This document shows, piece by piece, positions 1 to 14,190 of a stretch of 64,000 nucleotides of DNA. Both the position numbers and the translations under genes were made by a program. The notes under the pieces were generated by a model that saw only the letters and a program-made list of their open reading frames with translations, searched no databases and had not been told where the DNA came from. Within the stretch, counting starts at the first letter, position 1; every line of letters starts with the position of its first letter. This stretch comes from Glandiceps talaboti (Eukaryota > Hemichordata > Enteropneusta > Spengelidae): assembly GCF_964340395.1 (NCBI RefSeq), contig NC_135556.1, positions 7,931,001-7,995,000 of the forward strand. The letters are read 5' to 3'.

Positions 1-215
1 AATGAAAGCTCTCTTCTTTCTGACCAGACTATGGTACATATTCAGCGTGCCCACTACAACAAAAGGAACAACAATCAGCCATTTGAGGATGATGCCCTCT
101 AGAGGGCTCCCTTCATGGCCGATGAGAGTGTCTTCTACAATTATAGGCCACACGAAGTAACCACCAACATTATAAAAATATTGTTTCAGTACAACATCAT
201 CAATTAATTGATTTC
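1..215 (-). CDS. Gene B, second recognised exon (partial): hydrophobic, probably membrane-anchored protein of unknown family
   Basis: On the minus strand this stretch is open for 71 codons to the window edge after a splice acceptor of the form ttttcatag at 216. The first two exon bases complete a codon left by the previous exon. The protein reads NQLIDDVVLKQYFYNVGGYF, then VWPIIVEDTLIGHEG, then a hydrophobic run ILKWLIVVPFVVVGTLNMY followed by a basic cluster (VRKKR). A hydrophobic stretch flanked by positive charge is what a transmembrane segment or signal anchor looks like. The exon joins in phase to the start exon at 18661-18559. The phase match and clean acceptor are seen; membrane location is inferred. 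I do not recognise the family. The gene continues beyond position 1. This exon was not among the ATG-started open frames because it has no start codon of its own. Confidence 0.55.
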
Positions 216-1610
216 CTATGAAAATAGGAACAAAAGAACACAAAATTAGTGGAAGATATACTTTTCTACCTTCCCTAGAGTTTACAGCTTTATTTGCTGC
301 AAGGTCACAGTAAAGTGAGATTATATTTGGTTTTCTATATTTACAGAGGTATTCAACCAGGTTTTAAAGATTGTCCTAAATAACAACAAACTTGGCCTTT
401 CACACAAAGGTACCAGATCATAGATTTTTAAAAAGAAGGCCCAATTTATTTGGGCGTACAATAAAAATTTAGGACGCCTTTTGAAATGTATGTACAGTAT
501 AAACGTTAGAAATTGAATTCTCAACTGTGAAGTGGACATAACTAATAACAAACAAACAAACACAATCTCTTTAAGTATTGACACAGTACACACCACATTC
601 ATTACCATGGTAACAATTACATCAATGAACTCAGTAACAAACAAACATATCATATTGTGATTGCCAGAAGGAAAAATAGGGCAATAAAAGTGTTTCCTGT
701 AACCTTTGGCAGTCATAGAACTTTGACATAGTAAACTTCACAATATTACGGAAAATACGGTACATAAGAAAACAGGCTAAAACTTATATATAAGTACAAC
801 ATAACTGCACTGCAACTGTACACTAAATCAATACAGCTTACTCATATTCTTGCACGCCAATGCTTTAGCAAAAACGAAACTATCCCCGAGATATGCTGTT
901 CGCTATCAGGTTGGCATTTCCATGTTTTAGTCACATTTTTTTCTGCTGTTTTGGAAATGAACAGCATGATAGCAAATTGGGTAACTCAAGATTATATCGG
1001 GGGAAAAAAACTTTAAATATCTCTTAAGTTTTCTCAATACACTTGTAAGGAATGTTTTGTTCTATCAAAAGGCTTTGAAAATACTCCCTGCCCCAGTAAG
1101 CTAACCAAACAACTTCCAGATGAATGATTTGAAATCAGCCATGCTATGATTTAGTTTAGTATATATATACACACACATCTATTATTGTTTTGTATGCATC
1201 TATTATCATTCCGGACAATACTAGACTGAATGGCCCATAATATGAATGTGTCATCCTTTATTTAAACAAACACAGAGAAAGTAGAAAGTACATCTGAACC
1301 GTGTGCCGCCTTTGATAAATAAATGCTCGAGTGAGTTACAAATGCGTATATTCAGCTTTGTATGAATGAAGGAACAAACTGTAATGTACTGTTTATTGAA
1401 GGACCCCAAAAACCCCAGCCTGTAACCTAGCCTACACTGTATGATGTGGTGTGTCATTCACTCCTCATCGGCCATTTCTTAAAGTGTTAGCTTATATCAT
1501 ATGGCAGCAGGACATGTATTTTACAGACTACCTGTACCCATGTTTATCTCCAGACATTGTTACTAACACTGTAACAGGAGAGTAATTTGGATACCAAGCT
1601 AAGCTACAAC

Positions 1611-1626
1611 CCCCCCCCCCCCCCCA
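1611..1626. repeat. Poly(C) run
   Basis: Run of C flanked by duplicated sequence: ACAGGAGAGTAATTTGGATA occurs before the run (about 1575) and again after it (about 1657). Confidence 0.8.
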
Positions 1627-2276
1627 ATTTGTTTTATCTCAAAACACTGTTACTAACAGGAGAGTAATTTGGATAACAAGCTAAATAAGCTAACTCCCAC
1701 ACCCCATTTTTTCACTTACAGGCAAAAAAAATTTGTCAGGGATGATGAGATGGTAGTTAAATTACCAAGCTGAACTTACTTTACAACCGAAGTAATTCAG
1801 TAGATTTCACTCATATACTGCCAACCTGAACAAAGAAACATGTCACTAGTTTTTACAACAAACCAACATAAATCTATTCTACCACAAAAACCTATTCACA
1901 AGACTATATTAAAGTCTCACTAAGAAATCCTGATGTACTTACAAATCTTGTCCTGTATTCTATTCCCTTAATGAAAAATTTTGATTGCCCAGCCATAAAA
2001 TGTTCCTAAAAAGGAGACTTTCTCACCGATTTCACACCTTAGACAATATTGATTACAGACCAAAGTGAGGCAAGGCAGTAACTATAGACATGATTCTATG
2101 TACTTCACACCTTCTATATACCATACACACCCTGTCCCCATCGGAATTGATTGGAAACCGAATCGACTGGTTCGAAACTGGTTTCTGTTTGCACGACAAA
2201 ACTGAGCAATGAACTTGAATCAATTCACTTTTGTTGTTACATCAGTTTTGAACTGATTTACTTTGAACGTTTGAAA

Positions 2277-2311
2277 CCCCCCACCCCCACCCCCACCCCC
2301 ACCCCCACCCC
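2277..2311. repeat. (CCCCCA)n hexanucleotide repeat
   Basis: About six CCCCCA units on the plus strand; the Pro-Thr frame across it (2151-2351) is an artefact. Confidence 0.9.
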
Positions 2312-3403
2312 ATGCAGTTGGTATTTCTGTACTTACTTCATTCTGGTATAACATCCATGTAGTATAGTCAATAATCTACACAACACACGGACCAAATAAG
2401 AACTATCCACTTCTTAAGCAAATCTATCTACTCTGTGTCTCTATAACCTCAGTTCACCGACTAACTCAAATATCAACTTAAAAACTATTATTAACTTGTT
2501 TTGTTCAACAGTTTGTTCAATTCTAAAATCACAGCATTGATTTTATGCTGTTGCCATGGTAACCTTACTGCGTCAATATGAAGGGTGAAGCGGTGTTTTT
2601 GACTATTTACCTGTATGACTCCTTGAAACTCTCCACATATTGCTGTGTGGTGTTAAAAGTTTGATTAAAATAACTGGGCTATTCAGTGTCTGCACACACA
2701 CGATAACAATAGAGTTAACACTGCAGCTAGCATTGCTATTACACCATTGTACTTGTCAATCTACAGGCTGCCCTATAATTATCTACACGCATTGAAAACA
2801 CTCTTAAAAAGTTGAATTCAACAAAGTAAAGTCGGTCCCTTCTGAAGACCGCTGGAGTAGAAGCCAGCAGAATAATCTTGTGTTGTGTGCTTTTTAACTG
2901 ATCAATTTGACTATCGTGCTGCTTATAAATGATTTTGACGTTTCTTTCTTTTACTCTATTTGTTCTGCTTTTTTTGGTGCTGTTATTTTTACTCTAGGCA
3001 CTTTACATGTCAACCTACTCTGAGCGTATACAAACAATCACAAGGCTTAACTAATGTTGGAAAAAATGGTGAACGGATATGGTACAAATGAACAGAAAAC
3101 AAAGCAGTTTTGTTCATCGGCTGAAAATTTCAATTTCAATGTCCTACAAAACATTACAAGTTTATAACCTAAATTTTGTAATTACGAAGGGTTAAAAACC
3201 TTGCTGCTTTCAATACAAATCAACATAATGTCAATTACACATATTCAGGAACTGTCAACTTCATTTGCTACCTCCCCTCCACCTCCCCTCCCCCTCCCCT
3301 TAAAATTCTGAACATATTCCTTCAAACATAAATCAATAATCATTGGTATGCACAACTGTTAGTCTAGATCTAGCCTTGGTATCAAATTATCTCTTTACCC
3401 CTT

Positions 3404-3609
3404 CTTGAGATTTGATGCCACAGATAGCACTAAGACTAAAGAGATCTTGAGATTTTATGCCACAGATAGCACTAGACTAAAGAGAGACTTTGAGATTTGA
3501 TGCCACAGATAGCACTAGACTAAAGAGAGATCTTGAGATGTTATGCCACAGATAGCAGTAGACTAAAGAGAGACTTTGAGATTTGATGCCACAGATAGCA
3601 CTTAGACTA
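3404..3609. repeat. 42-43 bp tandem minisatellite, about 4.7 copies
   Basis: The unit begins GAGATTTGATGCCACAGATA and continues GCACTAGACTAAAGAGAGA. Copies start at 3407, 3449, 3492, 3535 and 3578. The unit matches one arm of the dispersed hairpin repeats at 13.2, 13.4, 23.3 and 34.8 kb, so it probably arose by tandem amplification of half a hairpin. Confidence 0.9.
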
Positions 3610-5084
3610 GTGTTGACTTATACCTCCAAAATTCAATGCATTTAACAAATCACCCAAACCATACCCCTCAAGTCATAAGTTAACACTTGAACTGAGTCTC
3701 AATCCTATAAGAACAGCTCTACTGCTCTTTAACGACTTTCAATTCTAAGCAATCAAATATATGTCTGTCTACCTCCGACAACTAACATTCCACACTGCGA
3801 CTAAAGAGACATATGCGATGAAACATTCCATCACAGTCCCACTGTGATAACTCAGTTCTACCTACCTCTATAGCGATGACAACAGTATTAATAAGATATC
3901 ATGTGCAACATAAAATGTTAACACATTTCCAGTTCTGTCAGTTAGAACTATACAACCACTATCACAACATGGATTTCAGGTCAGCAACTCACTGGTATGT
4001 TGCTGTACATGTGCAAGACTTAGAATACAACCTCTGGTTCATGGACTTCAACAATGTGCATTTTGCTTCACTGGCATGCCTTGAACACATAGGAATGCAA
4101 CTAACAAGTTCATGGACAAAGTGAATTTGCTTTTTTACTGCAGCTTTGTGTATACAAACACAAATGTTGACATTCAAGTCCATAAAAGACGGGAGTGATA
4201 CAAAGAAGTTGGGCTACATGTACATTAGATTATAGATAGATATGTAAGCAAACTGGTGGCTTTTAGACACTCTGTAAAGACCTTTTAGAGTATGGTGGTG
4301 AAAAGTTGACAACAATTTTGTCTTTTAACACTGTAACGTATACTAAGTCAATGAGAGAATCGGGAATCGCTCCATATGGTACAGGTACATTAAGGAATAC
4401 ACAGACACCACTTTTAAGTGGCTGATGTTCTTCTCGCAAAGGTCACAGCTGATGCGAAATTTGAAAATTTGCGGCAGAGATTGATGACTTTCACTTCACA
4501 GTAACTAACTCAACACAGTCTATCGCTTCACCTGAAGTGAACTTAACGTCAGCCAGGCTACCGATTGGTAAATAATTGCTTGGTAAAAAGTGGCAAGAAC
4601 ACCAACACTTGTGTACATATAGGGTGTGACTTGACACCCAGTCACGCGGAAAATACACCATGGCGAATACTTTCAAAGAATTTAAATGAACACCTGACAG
4701 AAATTTGCCTGCGTTGAAAAAAAAAAAACGATATAGAAGTTTATAAGAAAAACAACATTTGAGACTGTTTGCTAATTTGGATGTAACACCAGTAGGCAAC
4801 AATGTATCAATATTTGATAGCTTTCCTCTCCTAGCAGTCATGGTACATGTCGTATGAAAGATACGCTGCGTACAAAAATCCACACGTCCAAACAAACGTA
4901 CACAGAGGATGATTGTAAATGTACCAGAACAAAACGCAATCAATACTGCATATGCCTTTCACTTCGCTGTGACAAACTTTCACCAATACTGTACAGCCGA
5001 TATTACCTTCATTTTACCCTAAAACAACATTCAAGATGCCATTTAGTTTTGTCAAGTAGGGTACTGAGGACTGGTTGAACTCTA

Positions 5085-5460
5085 GATCTTCACACAAATA
5101 TCGCTAGCTATGAAACACAGTATGTCTACTTCAGCAGTAGTGTACAACTTTAGAACTGCTTAAGATGAACTTTTCAGGACTGGTAGAAACTCTAAACCGT
5201 CAGACAAATATCGGTACTTATAAACACAGTACTCTACTTTCAAATGCATATCCATCATTCGTGTAGAGCCAGTGTGTTTATGGCTACACACATCCATCAT
5301 TTGTGTAGATCCAGCAGGTTTATGGATACCTATCCATCATAGTGCCAAACATGTGCACAGCTACATATCCACTGTTTGTGTATAGCTTGGAGCATGGTCA
5401 CAGATAGACATCTACCATTTACATACAGATCACCATCTTCATAGCTATATATCTACCTTT
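5085..5460. repeat. Degenerate short repeats (CACACAAATATCG, TCCATCATTTGTGTAG)
   Basis: Two copies of an ACTGG-TTGAACTCTAGA...AACACAGTA block (near 5068 and 5178), then several TCCATCATTTGTGTAGATCC-like units at 5250-5400. Confidence 0.55.
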
Positions 5461-5552
5461 GTGTGTAATCCAACATTTACCAATCTTGGCCACTTGGCAA
5501 GACGATCTCCAAACCCACCGGCATCTAAAATCTTTGCCTTGATGTGTCTTGC

Positions 5553-5925
5553 ATAAAGGATGATCACACAATGTCGCACAAGCTCAACAAACAAACGTCG
5601 TTCATTTAGGTCAGCACCCCTCCCGCTAAACGAAGTTCACAAGTGCGACATTTATATATGATGAAAACTAGGATGAAAACTGTAGTGGTCACACCACTAC
5701 GAACATGTAATGTAAAAAACATGACTGTAAACAACTTATCAACATCTCAATAGTAAATATAAAAGCTATTATCATGGAAGGATTGAAAGTTTTCCAGTGA
5801 AATTTGGTTAAAAGTGTGAAATTGAAGTTCAGCAAATCGCACCGATGCCGAACCCCCTTCCTCGTAAACGAATGAAGTTCGCTTCTTGAGCTTGTGTGAC
5901 ATTCATTGTCCCTAAACATTTCAAC
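5553..5925. mobile_element. MITE-like element, copy 1 (GGATGATC ends)
   Basis: Begins AAAGGATGATCACACAATGT and shares its whole length, with interruptions, with the copy at 41626-42076: the same internal words CATTTATATATGATG, CCAGTGAAATTTGGTTAAAA and GAGCTTGTGTGACATT. The right end is more decayed (TGTGACATTCATTGTCCCTAA). The 91-codon minus-strand open frame inside it is a by-product. Confidence 0.7.
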
Positions 5926-8900
5926 ATTTCTCTCTGTACATGACATAATTACAGACAAAAACACTCACATACCTAAAATTTCATATTACAATAAAAGTGC
6001 TGCCAAGCTGGAATGACATTGAACTTCAAACCATAACTTACTCGAGAATGCTTACTCGGTAACAATTACATAGCAATATTGCACTGTCATGTTCCACCTG
6101 TGCATCTGTCCAACCACTCCCCTATGTGTGTCTCAATACACTTGTGCATGCATGCAAAACCAACTTATTCCTTTCTAAACACTTCTTGCACTGTTGAATT
6201 CTTTTCAAAACTGTGGCGTTATTTTCTATCGGGATCCAGACACAATTCAACCTAAAACACAGTTTACTACACACACCAAAAAGCTGCCGAAGTGCTATCA
6301 ATTTCAAAAAAGCCAAGGGCAAAGCTTTGTAGGAGAGCTACACCTCAATCCAATCTCTTAAAGAGATCTAATACACTGGAAATCTCTTCCTTAAGTAATT
6401 GAATAGTCGTGTACGATATATAAAGTATGCAGGAAACTAACTCGGAAGAATTACAGTGTTCAAGATTGAACAAATACTTGGATTTGTTGACAAATACCCA
6501 AAACAGTCATTTATGCTGATCAAATCTGGTTTAACTCACAAGTATTTCCTTTCAATACAAGATGCCATCGGTGATTTGTCACAGTAGCGCCATTTGACAC
6601 AAACGTAAATGCTCTTTTTACGGACTAACACATTCTTTAACTAGAGAAATACCAAACCTTTACCCGTTGAACAATACACTATAATACTCAGTACGCCAAA
6701 ATGACAAAGGCTGTGACGTCAGAAAAGACATCAAATGTCTAAATTACATTTTTCATACGACTAAACTTACCACTGACACAAAACAAGAATCGATGAAAAC
6801 AAATCTAACACCAACTTTTTGTAAGTACATCCCCACTAAGAAAATAAGACAATGCTTCATTCTTTGAAGTATTTTTGAAGCCTTTTTAATCCATATATCA
6901 TTTGTGTCACCTTACAGCAAAGTTTGTTTTTTAAATTTGTTATCTAATAATTCTAGTCATAACACATGCTATACATATTTACCCCAGTATCACACTACTC
7001 CCATGATGCAATGTGAACTAATACATGCATGACTGAGGTTGTAACAATGTGATGAATATGAAATAGACATGAGGAGATGCAAATTTGTCTGAAAAATAAA
7101 TAAACACTGTAATCTAACCATTCTATTTGTGGGTTATCGTCTACTGCACCTATGCCAAAAATAAGAAGGCTAAAAAAGTTCGAAAACAAGTTCATGCAAG
7201 GTAGTCTCAGGTGATAGCATTGTTTAGAAATAGCATTCTAGTCTTCAAAGCTTATGAAAGCACTAACATGAATTTCAGCTCTTCCCAGTTTTTAAATAAA
7301 TAAATAAATAAATAAAAGTGTTTCTTGCCTGTATCACCGGTTAATGTATGATAGTCTGGGTGTTGTTCCTGTGCTTATAAGGAATCATAGCAGCAGAGAA
7401 TCAATTCTCAGCTAAAAAAAAAAATTCCCATCTCCTGCAGGAAAGCGCTATTTTTCGAAAGAACTTCAGAAGCAACAGAAGTCTGTAAAACTCTGGTATA
7501 CTTCAACAACTTTAAATATCACTGATAGGCAAAATAATGATGTAACACAGAAAAGTGTTGTTTTATAAAAAAAAAAAAGAAAAAAAAGAAAAAAAAGAAA
7601 GAGAGAGAGGATAGTGCCTGCTCTCTGGTATGAAATTGACATACATGTACGAATGAGTAACTGAACAAATATTACAACGTACAATTACCTGTATGTACCT
7701 GTACGTACTGTTTATGCTCATTTCTACTTTGCCTCAAATGAGCGTGCATTGGTCTTTTCGACAGCAGGAGAAACCAGTATGTTCAACAACATTACTTGTT
7801 TTTGCCACTTACCCAATGTACGGTGACCCCAAATCTGATACACAAGCACTGGATTTCTCCCAAAGACAACTTTTTAAGCTCCAAATAGTGTGTTAGCCTG
7901 AAGTTCAACAAAGTCCTGGCTGTAGTGTACAGATTTAGAGTAGCAGAGAACTGCAACTATTGCTTGTCTGGCTAAGGAATTTCATGAAAATGTTCTAAAC
8001 TGATCCCGACTACCTCACAGAAGCGGGCAAACTAATCTACATAGATCCGTGCAAAGACGTTTTATTTAGCGACACGAAACACGAGCTTTATGCAAATTAT
8101 GCAGGACCCCCAAAAAAACAGCAACAGGTTGAGGCTATGAAAACTTTCTTTGGTGACTGTTTGAATATAAACTTAGTTAGGGAACCATGTTGTGGTATCG
8201 GATGTCCTAAAATACAAAGAAGAAAGACATACTTCAAATACCTCAGCCTTCAAGTTGTCATGATGTGTTGTCGGACAACAATAGTGGCAATGCTTGCAGG
8301 TATGTGGTCATACTACCCGCTGAAACTCCACCGTCATTTTACCTAGAAACTGCTTGTACTGTACACACTACAATCAAAAGTTCTTCATTTATAACATACC
8401 TGCTCCTTTTTAACCGATTGTACTCATAGACTGAAAAGACGCCACTTCCCAGCCTAACTGCACAAACATTCTTACAAGTGGCTAAACACGTTCAGAAATT
8501 TCACTCTACAAAGAATCTTGAAGGACCCCCTTCTCCTTGTTAAGAACAAAAAGGTATGGTGCTGGGAAGGACACTTGAAAGGTGAGATCTGAATGGAAAT
8601 ACATAACAAACAAAACCATATTTACCCCTGTTTTATATAAATAAATATGTAAATATCATTGTTTTATGTGTCATGGAGTTCGAAATGACATGGAAAACAC
8701 TGGATTTACAAACGTTTACTTGGCTAGAACCCTCTCTGACATGGTCTAATAGTTTCAATTGGTGTAGAGAGAGCCACTCCGCATCTCCTCAGACGCTATA
8801 TAACCCGAATAAAGCAGGTGTTCGTCTTATTTGTAACACAGAAAACAGATCTTACACTGCATACAATGATCACTTTACTTGATGTGGATTTAAGTGGCAG

Positions 8901-8961
8901 TGTTGAAGTCAATGAAGTCAGTACATAGTGGATAATGAAGTCTGTAGCATGCAGTGGCGGC

Positions 8962-9010
8962 TACGTGGTGACAGCCATCAAGTTTGTCTGAATTCAACCT
9001 GATGGCTCCA
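8962..9010. repeat. Near-perfect palindrome
   Basis: AGCCATCAAGTTTGTCTGAA with TTCAACCTGATGGCT forms a 35-bp palindrome centred on GAATTC, with mismatches only in the inner part of the arms. Confidence 0.7.
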
Positions 9011-11419
9011 CTACTTCAAGTGTCCAGTAAGTTCCTGATATATATATTTTTGTTGTGCATGGTCCTTTCCTGGTTTTAAAACAAAGACTTCCACTTACTT
9101 CAAGGTTCCTCTTCCCTTCCCATTAACCCCATCAAAATACCTCCTTCACCTCCCACCAACCATCATAACCTAGCATCTGTATAATGTTATGGATATATAT
9201 ATGGTATGTAATAGTAATACTGTGGATAAGGTACGTTGGGTGAAATATGTCGATGTGATAAAACTGTGAATCTTTCAAGTTTAACAAAATATCTACATTT
9301 TCCAGACACATTAGCTTACATTTGGGCTTCGTCTGACGAGACAACTTCACTTGTAGGTATAAAAGGAAACAGCTGTTGGACAATTCTCTATGACACAATT
9401 GGGTATTTGACACCAGATTTAGTCTTAATACACAAAACGTAGGTACCCATCACCACCATCCCTACCCACCCACCAACCCCTCTCCCCTCCACAAGCCTTC
9501 CCCACCCCCCCAGTAGTTTGTTGTCAACACTGGTAACAAGTACATTCCACTGCCAACAGGAAATGTAGCAGTTAGAACACAAAGTCTGTACCACAACAAC
9601 ATGGCAATGCTGTTTTGTTGTACTTACATTCCTGGATCTTTAGCCAACCGTCAAGTCAGTGCATCACTTGCAAGACCACCAGCAAATTCCTTGATGAGGA
9701 AACTGTTTTCTCAGTTCTGCTCAACTACTCCTTTTGTAACCACCCAACTGTTTTCCAGTTTAAAAGTAACGCCTCTGGTAAGGCAAGTTCTGCAATATGT
9801 TTGTTTTGAAAGTTGAGGCAGGCTGGTTTCTACTCATGTGTACCAAAACCTTCAGTATTAAAATGAAGGAATCTCCTACCCTGACAGCTAGCTATCAAAA
9901 GATTGCATGTGTTGACTTTCGACACCTCTATCAGTTTTAAACTGACAGAACTTTATCACTCCATAATACCCAAGTAACAAAATATTTACTCAGAGAAATC
10001 AATTAATGTAACAACAGTACAAAGATGGGTTAAGATCTAATATATTGTTGCCATGCCAACCTACAAAACAGTTCTAAGGTTACTCAACATGGTATTTACA
10101 ATCAGCTGACAATCAAGATATTTTTACATGACATTTGCAATCAGTAAAATTTACTCTCCCGATTAAATACATGGAGAAACAATTAATCGTATGTACAATT
10201 GTATCTTTAGAACCAAAATGATATTTTTTTAAATCGTTATCATAAATTTGTGTGATTATCAAAACTATCCACAATAACTGGTGTAACATGATCACATGAT
10301 CGAGCACGAAGGCCCAAAATACTGCACAACACTAAAATATAAATCAAATTTTCACATACTTCGCTATAATTTGGACAGTTTTATGCCATATTTCCTGTAA
10401 TCCTAAAGCTTACCGGGAGATCAAGGATGACTGACAAATCACGAAATAAATGGTTTCATTTATGGCGTTGTTTTTACTTGTGTATGTGACCTTTCAGACC
10501 ACAAATCCCCCCAAAACATGCAAGCCTGTGTAGGTAGCAGCTACCTGAGAAACTGATTACCCATAATCTGTATTGACTCTCGGACTACATATCTTGACTG
10601 CACTGGATTACAGATTTGATTTTTGTGTAAGATTTGCTAAGTCCGACTGGCGCCTTTTGTTTGCTCTTCGTATTTTCGAGTAAAAATCTATCAACACAGA
10701 GGAAGTAGTAGAAACAGTGTAGTATTGCACTGCTGAATGTTATCTACTTGAGACCTCAGGGATAATCTTCTGTGCAACTGTTTCCTAATATTGATGTTTG
10801 AACAACTTGTATTTGACAGTTCAGAAACAACATACAACTGCAGGAATTTGATTTTTTTATTTATATTTCTCCAAATTCTCATCAACTTCTCATATTGAAT
10901 GCTGGCCAATTCTATGCATTAACGTTTGTGATGTCTTTGCTGATAGAACTATTTTGTGAATTACAAAATATTGGCAGCGGAGGTATCTTTCCACAGTATC
11001 TATATATAGCTTCTTTCCACTGTGTTTGTAGTAGTAAATAACAAGTTAGAAATAATATCTAGCTGAATCCCCATGGTACTTTGCTCCAGTTCATTACTAG
11101 TGACGGGATGTCAACGTGGTATGGAATCATCTCTAAAGAGAGATCTTGAGATTCGATGAAAGTTCATTACCAAAGTTGTATAAAAGAAAACCAAATAGCT
11201 TCATCTAAAATTCCTGTATCATGTTACCTCAGTGACATTATAAAACTTGCTGCCGATATACAAAGACTTTGTTACCAATATTCACTTTATCGAGCCATGG
11301 ATATCAATTCTTTCAAAACTCAGTTCCAACAGGTAAACTTACGAGAACGAGGTTTAACTAGACCCCATCACAAACTGTAAACTCATCACATTACTTCACT
11401 ATCACACTGAAGCAGTGTT

Positions 11420-11560
11420 TTTGCTAAGGTTTGGGAACCCCGGTAACAGAAAGGGGGAAAGAGGTAAAACTGGTAGTGCTTCCCATGCAATGTATCATAA
11501 TTTTGGTGGGGAACCCCGGTAAAATGATGTGGGAACCCTGGTAGATTTTACCTACTTACC
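11420..11560. repeat. Short GGGAACCCCGGTAA repeat
   Basis: Three copies of GGGAACCC[C/T]GGTA near 11433, 11510 and 11531. Confidence 0.65.
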
Positions 11561-11964
11561 GCCCTTAAATAAAACACTGTGAAGTACATGCAAGGTGTTT
11601 TGCACAGTATTGCAAGCACAAGCAGAACATCAACATGAGCTACAGTACAAACCATAGGAATGCTGTTTTATCTGAAGTGACTAGCATTATAGTAGAAATG
11701 GATTAGCAAAGATCACAAGCCCCTGCCAGGAAATTAAAACTGAGGTAGAAATAAAATGTGAACATAACCTAAAAGTCTTACCTCTGTCATGAACACATCT
11801 GCATGGTATGGACACCTCTGCATCCTACAGTGTTCAGAGCTGAAGTCGTAAAGTTTTCTCTCTTAGCTATTTACTACCTTAGAGATTATGATAATGAGTA
11901 AAAATCTTATCTTGTCTATGCAGGAAATGTTTCTGGCTCAGGACTTGTTTTTTCTGAGGTTTTA

Positions 11965-12060
11965 GGGGATGTCTGGAAACTATTCCAAATTAACAAACCT
12001 GGAGACTGAGTTTTTTAAGGATGTCTGGAAACTATTTGCTAAGTAACAAACTTTGGGATG
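11965..12060. repeat. Degenerate duplication of GGATGTCTGGAAACTATT
   Basis: GGATGTCTGGAAACTATT followed by AACAAAC occurs at about 11968 and 12019. Confidence 0.75.
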
Positions 12061-13156
12061 AGTTTCAAGACAATACTGGTGGGCTCTTCCTCTGTTTGTC
12101 ATCTCACTAATCACAACTGAATTAATAGAAGGGTAAAAACAGTGAGGACCCTGGATGTTACCACAAAATAACAAATATACCAGTTTTTTACTGTCTGTGA
12201 TTCAAACAAACCATTTACATGTGGGTGGCCTTCATAAAAATGTTGAAATTCACTAAGTAGTCAGGACGCCTACAGGTACATCTACAGACTTGTGTTATCT
12301 GACAGAGGAAATGTACATGTATACATATGTTTGTCATACTGCCAGACAAGACTACAACAAAATACATTACATGTCATGATAAACAATAGAAAAATAAATG
12401 TTGGTGAAAATGAATAATGCAGATGTGACAATGAATTTGAACTATGCAGACATGACTAATAGTGACTTTTTAAAATCTATTTTCATGCAAATTATACACA
12501 TTAGTAACTTAATTATTGCAATTTTCATTTAGATTCTCTGAGGTTATTCACTATTGTATTTCTGTTTTCATGTAAATTATACATACTGGTAACTTTTCAT
12601 GTACATTATCCAAATTCAAGTCACACTTGTATTTTCATTTTCATTTAAATTGTTCAAATTAGTTATGATTTATGAATAAAGTATAATCTAACAGAGGTTG
12701 CGGTCACTTTTTTTCTGATGCATCCCTGGGATGCGTTCCTACCAAAATTAGCGTCAAAATCCCATTGCGGTATGGTGCGTCTTTTCAAAATTTGCATACA
12801 CACTACATCATGTCTAAGTTATGTACATGTACACTGCAGAAAAACCAACTTATTCACATTATAACGATATGTTTATAATAATGTATATGGAAGTCAGTTT
12901 ATTACAGTGACCAACTAAACTATTCTCTAGTTTGGTGGCATAATTAACAGAATCGTTGATACTGTATATGTATTTCCAGCAACTGTTTAGGGAATTACAG
13001 CTATATGTGTTATGACTGCCAAGTACATTTTGCATTCCTGAAAACAGTCAGTACACACTGACATGTTTGTGATATGCTTTTGAACAACCAGATAATGCTA
13101 ACAGCAGGGAAATCAGGTTTTTTTTATTTACATGTGTGCTTAATTCAGGTGGGCTG

Positions 13157-13216
13157 TAGTCTAGTGGATGGCTTCAAATCAAAAGATCCCTTCTGAAGCC
13201 ACAGATAGCCTCTAGG
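13157..13216. repeat. Hairpin repeat (TAGTCTAG...CCTCTAGG), copy
   Basis: The left arm TAGTCTAGTGGATGGCTTC pairs with the right arm GAAGCCACAGATAGCCTCTA in inverted orientation, with a loop of about 20 bp. Same family as 13385-13450, 23296-23370 and 34757-34828. Confidence 0.65.
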
Positions 13217-13384
13217 TTGGTTAGGGAGGGGGAGACTTGGTTAAATTAGATAGCTAAAGGACTTTTAAAATGTACCAAATTTGATACTATCCTACAAGCA
13301 TTGTCAACATTTTTTGGCCTGTGTACCGACTAGATCTGTGACTCCACTACATTCATTCTCGAGTAGTATGTAGTCAGGTCCGTC

Positions 13385-13450
13385 TTGTGGCTATCCATCG
13401 CTTCAAATCAAAATGAGAGCCGAGATTTGAAGCCAAGGATAGCCTAGACT
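13385..13450. repeat. Hairpin repeat, copy
   Basis: GTGGCTATCCATCGCTTCAA pairs with TTTGAAGCCAAGGATAGCC around a short loop, followed by TAGACT. It is only about 170 bp from the previous copy. Confidence 0.65.
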
Positions 13451-13978
13451 AAGTCAGGCCAACAGTTAGTACATCCCTGAATTCATTCTATCAGTGGATA
13501 GTAGCACTGATGTAGCACAGATACCCCTTTACACTGGTTAATTAAACAAATGTCAACTAAGTACATGACATCCATGGCATTAAAATTTTGACACACACTA
13601 TCAGATGACAGTCTATGTAGGTCTATAAAACTATCTAGACCAAATAGCTAACTTGACATGTTGTAAATTTGAAGTGACATAGAAGAATTTAGGCCAAGCA
13701 TGTAACAAAGCAGAAGAATATTTTGTTTTCAAGATGAGACACGAAACTATATCTATGTCATTTGGGTAACCCCTATTTTAATCAAATTCAGATGTACAGT
13801 ATCAGTATTGCCTAAGAATACAAAGAATGACTCTTGTGATCTACAGACGCAGTGTTAGTGTATCCAATGTCAAAATTACCCCCAAAAATAAAAAAAATTG
13901 GATGCATCTCTAGAACATTTTCCAAATTCAACTGTAAATATCGTGTACAAGATGTGGTAAGTATTTTTGTCTCTCTCT

Positions 13979-14058
13979 CTCTCCATCCTCTCTCTTGGCC
14001 TGATGTACAATGTTCACTCTCTCCATCCTCTCTCTTGGCCTGATGTACAATGTTCACT
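13979..14058. repeat. Perfect 40-bp tandem duplication
   Basis: The unit CTCTCCATCCTCTCTCTTGG plus CCTGATGTACAATGTTCACT occurs twice back to back. Identity of the copies implies a recent event. Confidence 0.9.
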
Positions 14059-14162
14059 GTACTTTTATTTCCAACTACATAACTTGCATACAATGTATGC
14101 TTGACTGACTTGGTATTTCACCATACATCTGTGATACATCATGAAGTTACTGTGTAACTCAA

Positions 14163-14190
14163 GGGGGGGGGGGGGGGGGGGGGGGGGGGG
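14163..14190. repeat. Poly(G) run, 28 bp
   Basis: Uninterrupted run of G on the plus strand, followed by AGATTCCC. Prone to slippage and misassembly and able to form G-quadruplex structures. Confidence 0.95.

Noticed and set aside
5689-5964. 91-codon minus-strand frame
   Set aside because: Lies inside the MITE-like element; the related copy at 41.6 kb does not keep the frame.
8419-8450. Exon-like 31-nt minus-strand segment (ttttcag ... GCAG|GTATGT) reading YEYNRLKRSR
   Set aside because: Phase does not fit gene B and the length is short enough for chance.
11782-11824. Exon-like 43-nt minus-strand segment (acceptor ctgtag, donor GAG|GTAAGA) reading MQRCPYHADVFMTE
   Set aside because: Good splice words and an attractive peptide, but inclusion between the gene B exons breaks the frame in every simple combination. 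Kept out of the gene model pending transcript data.
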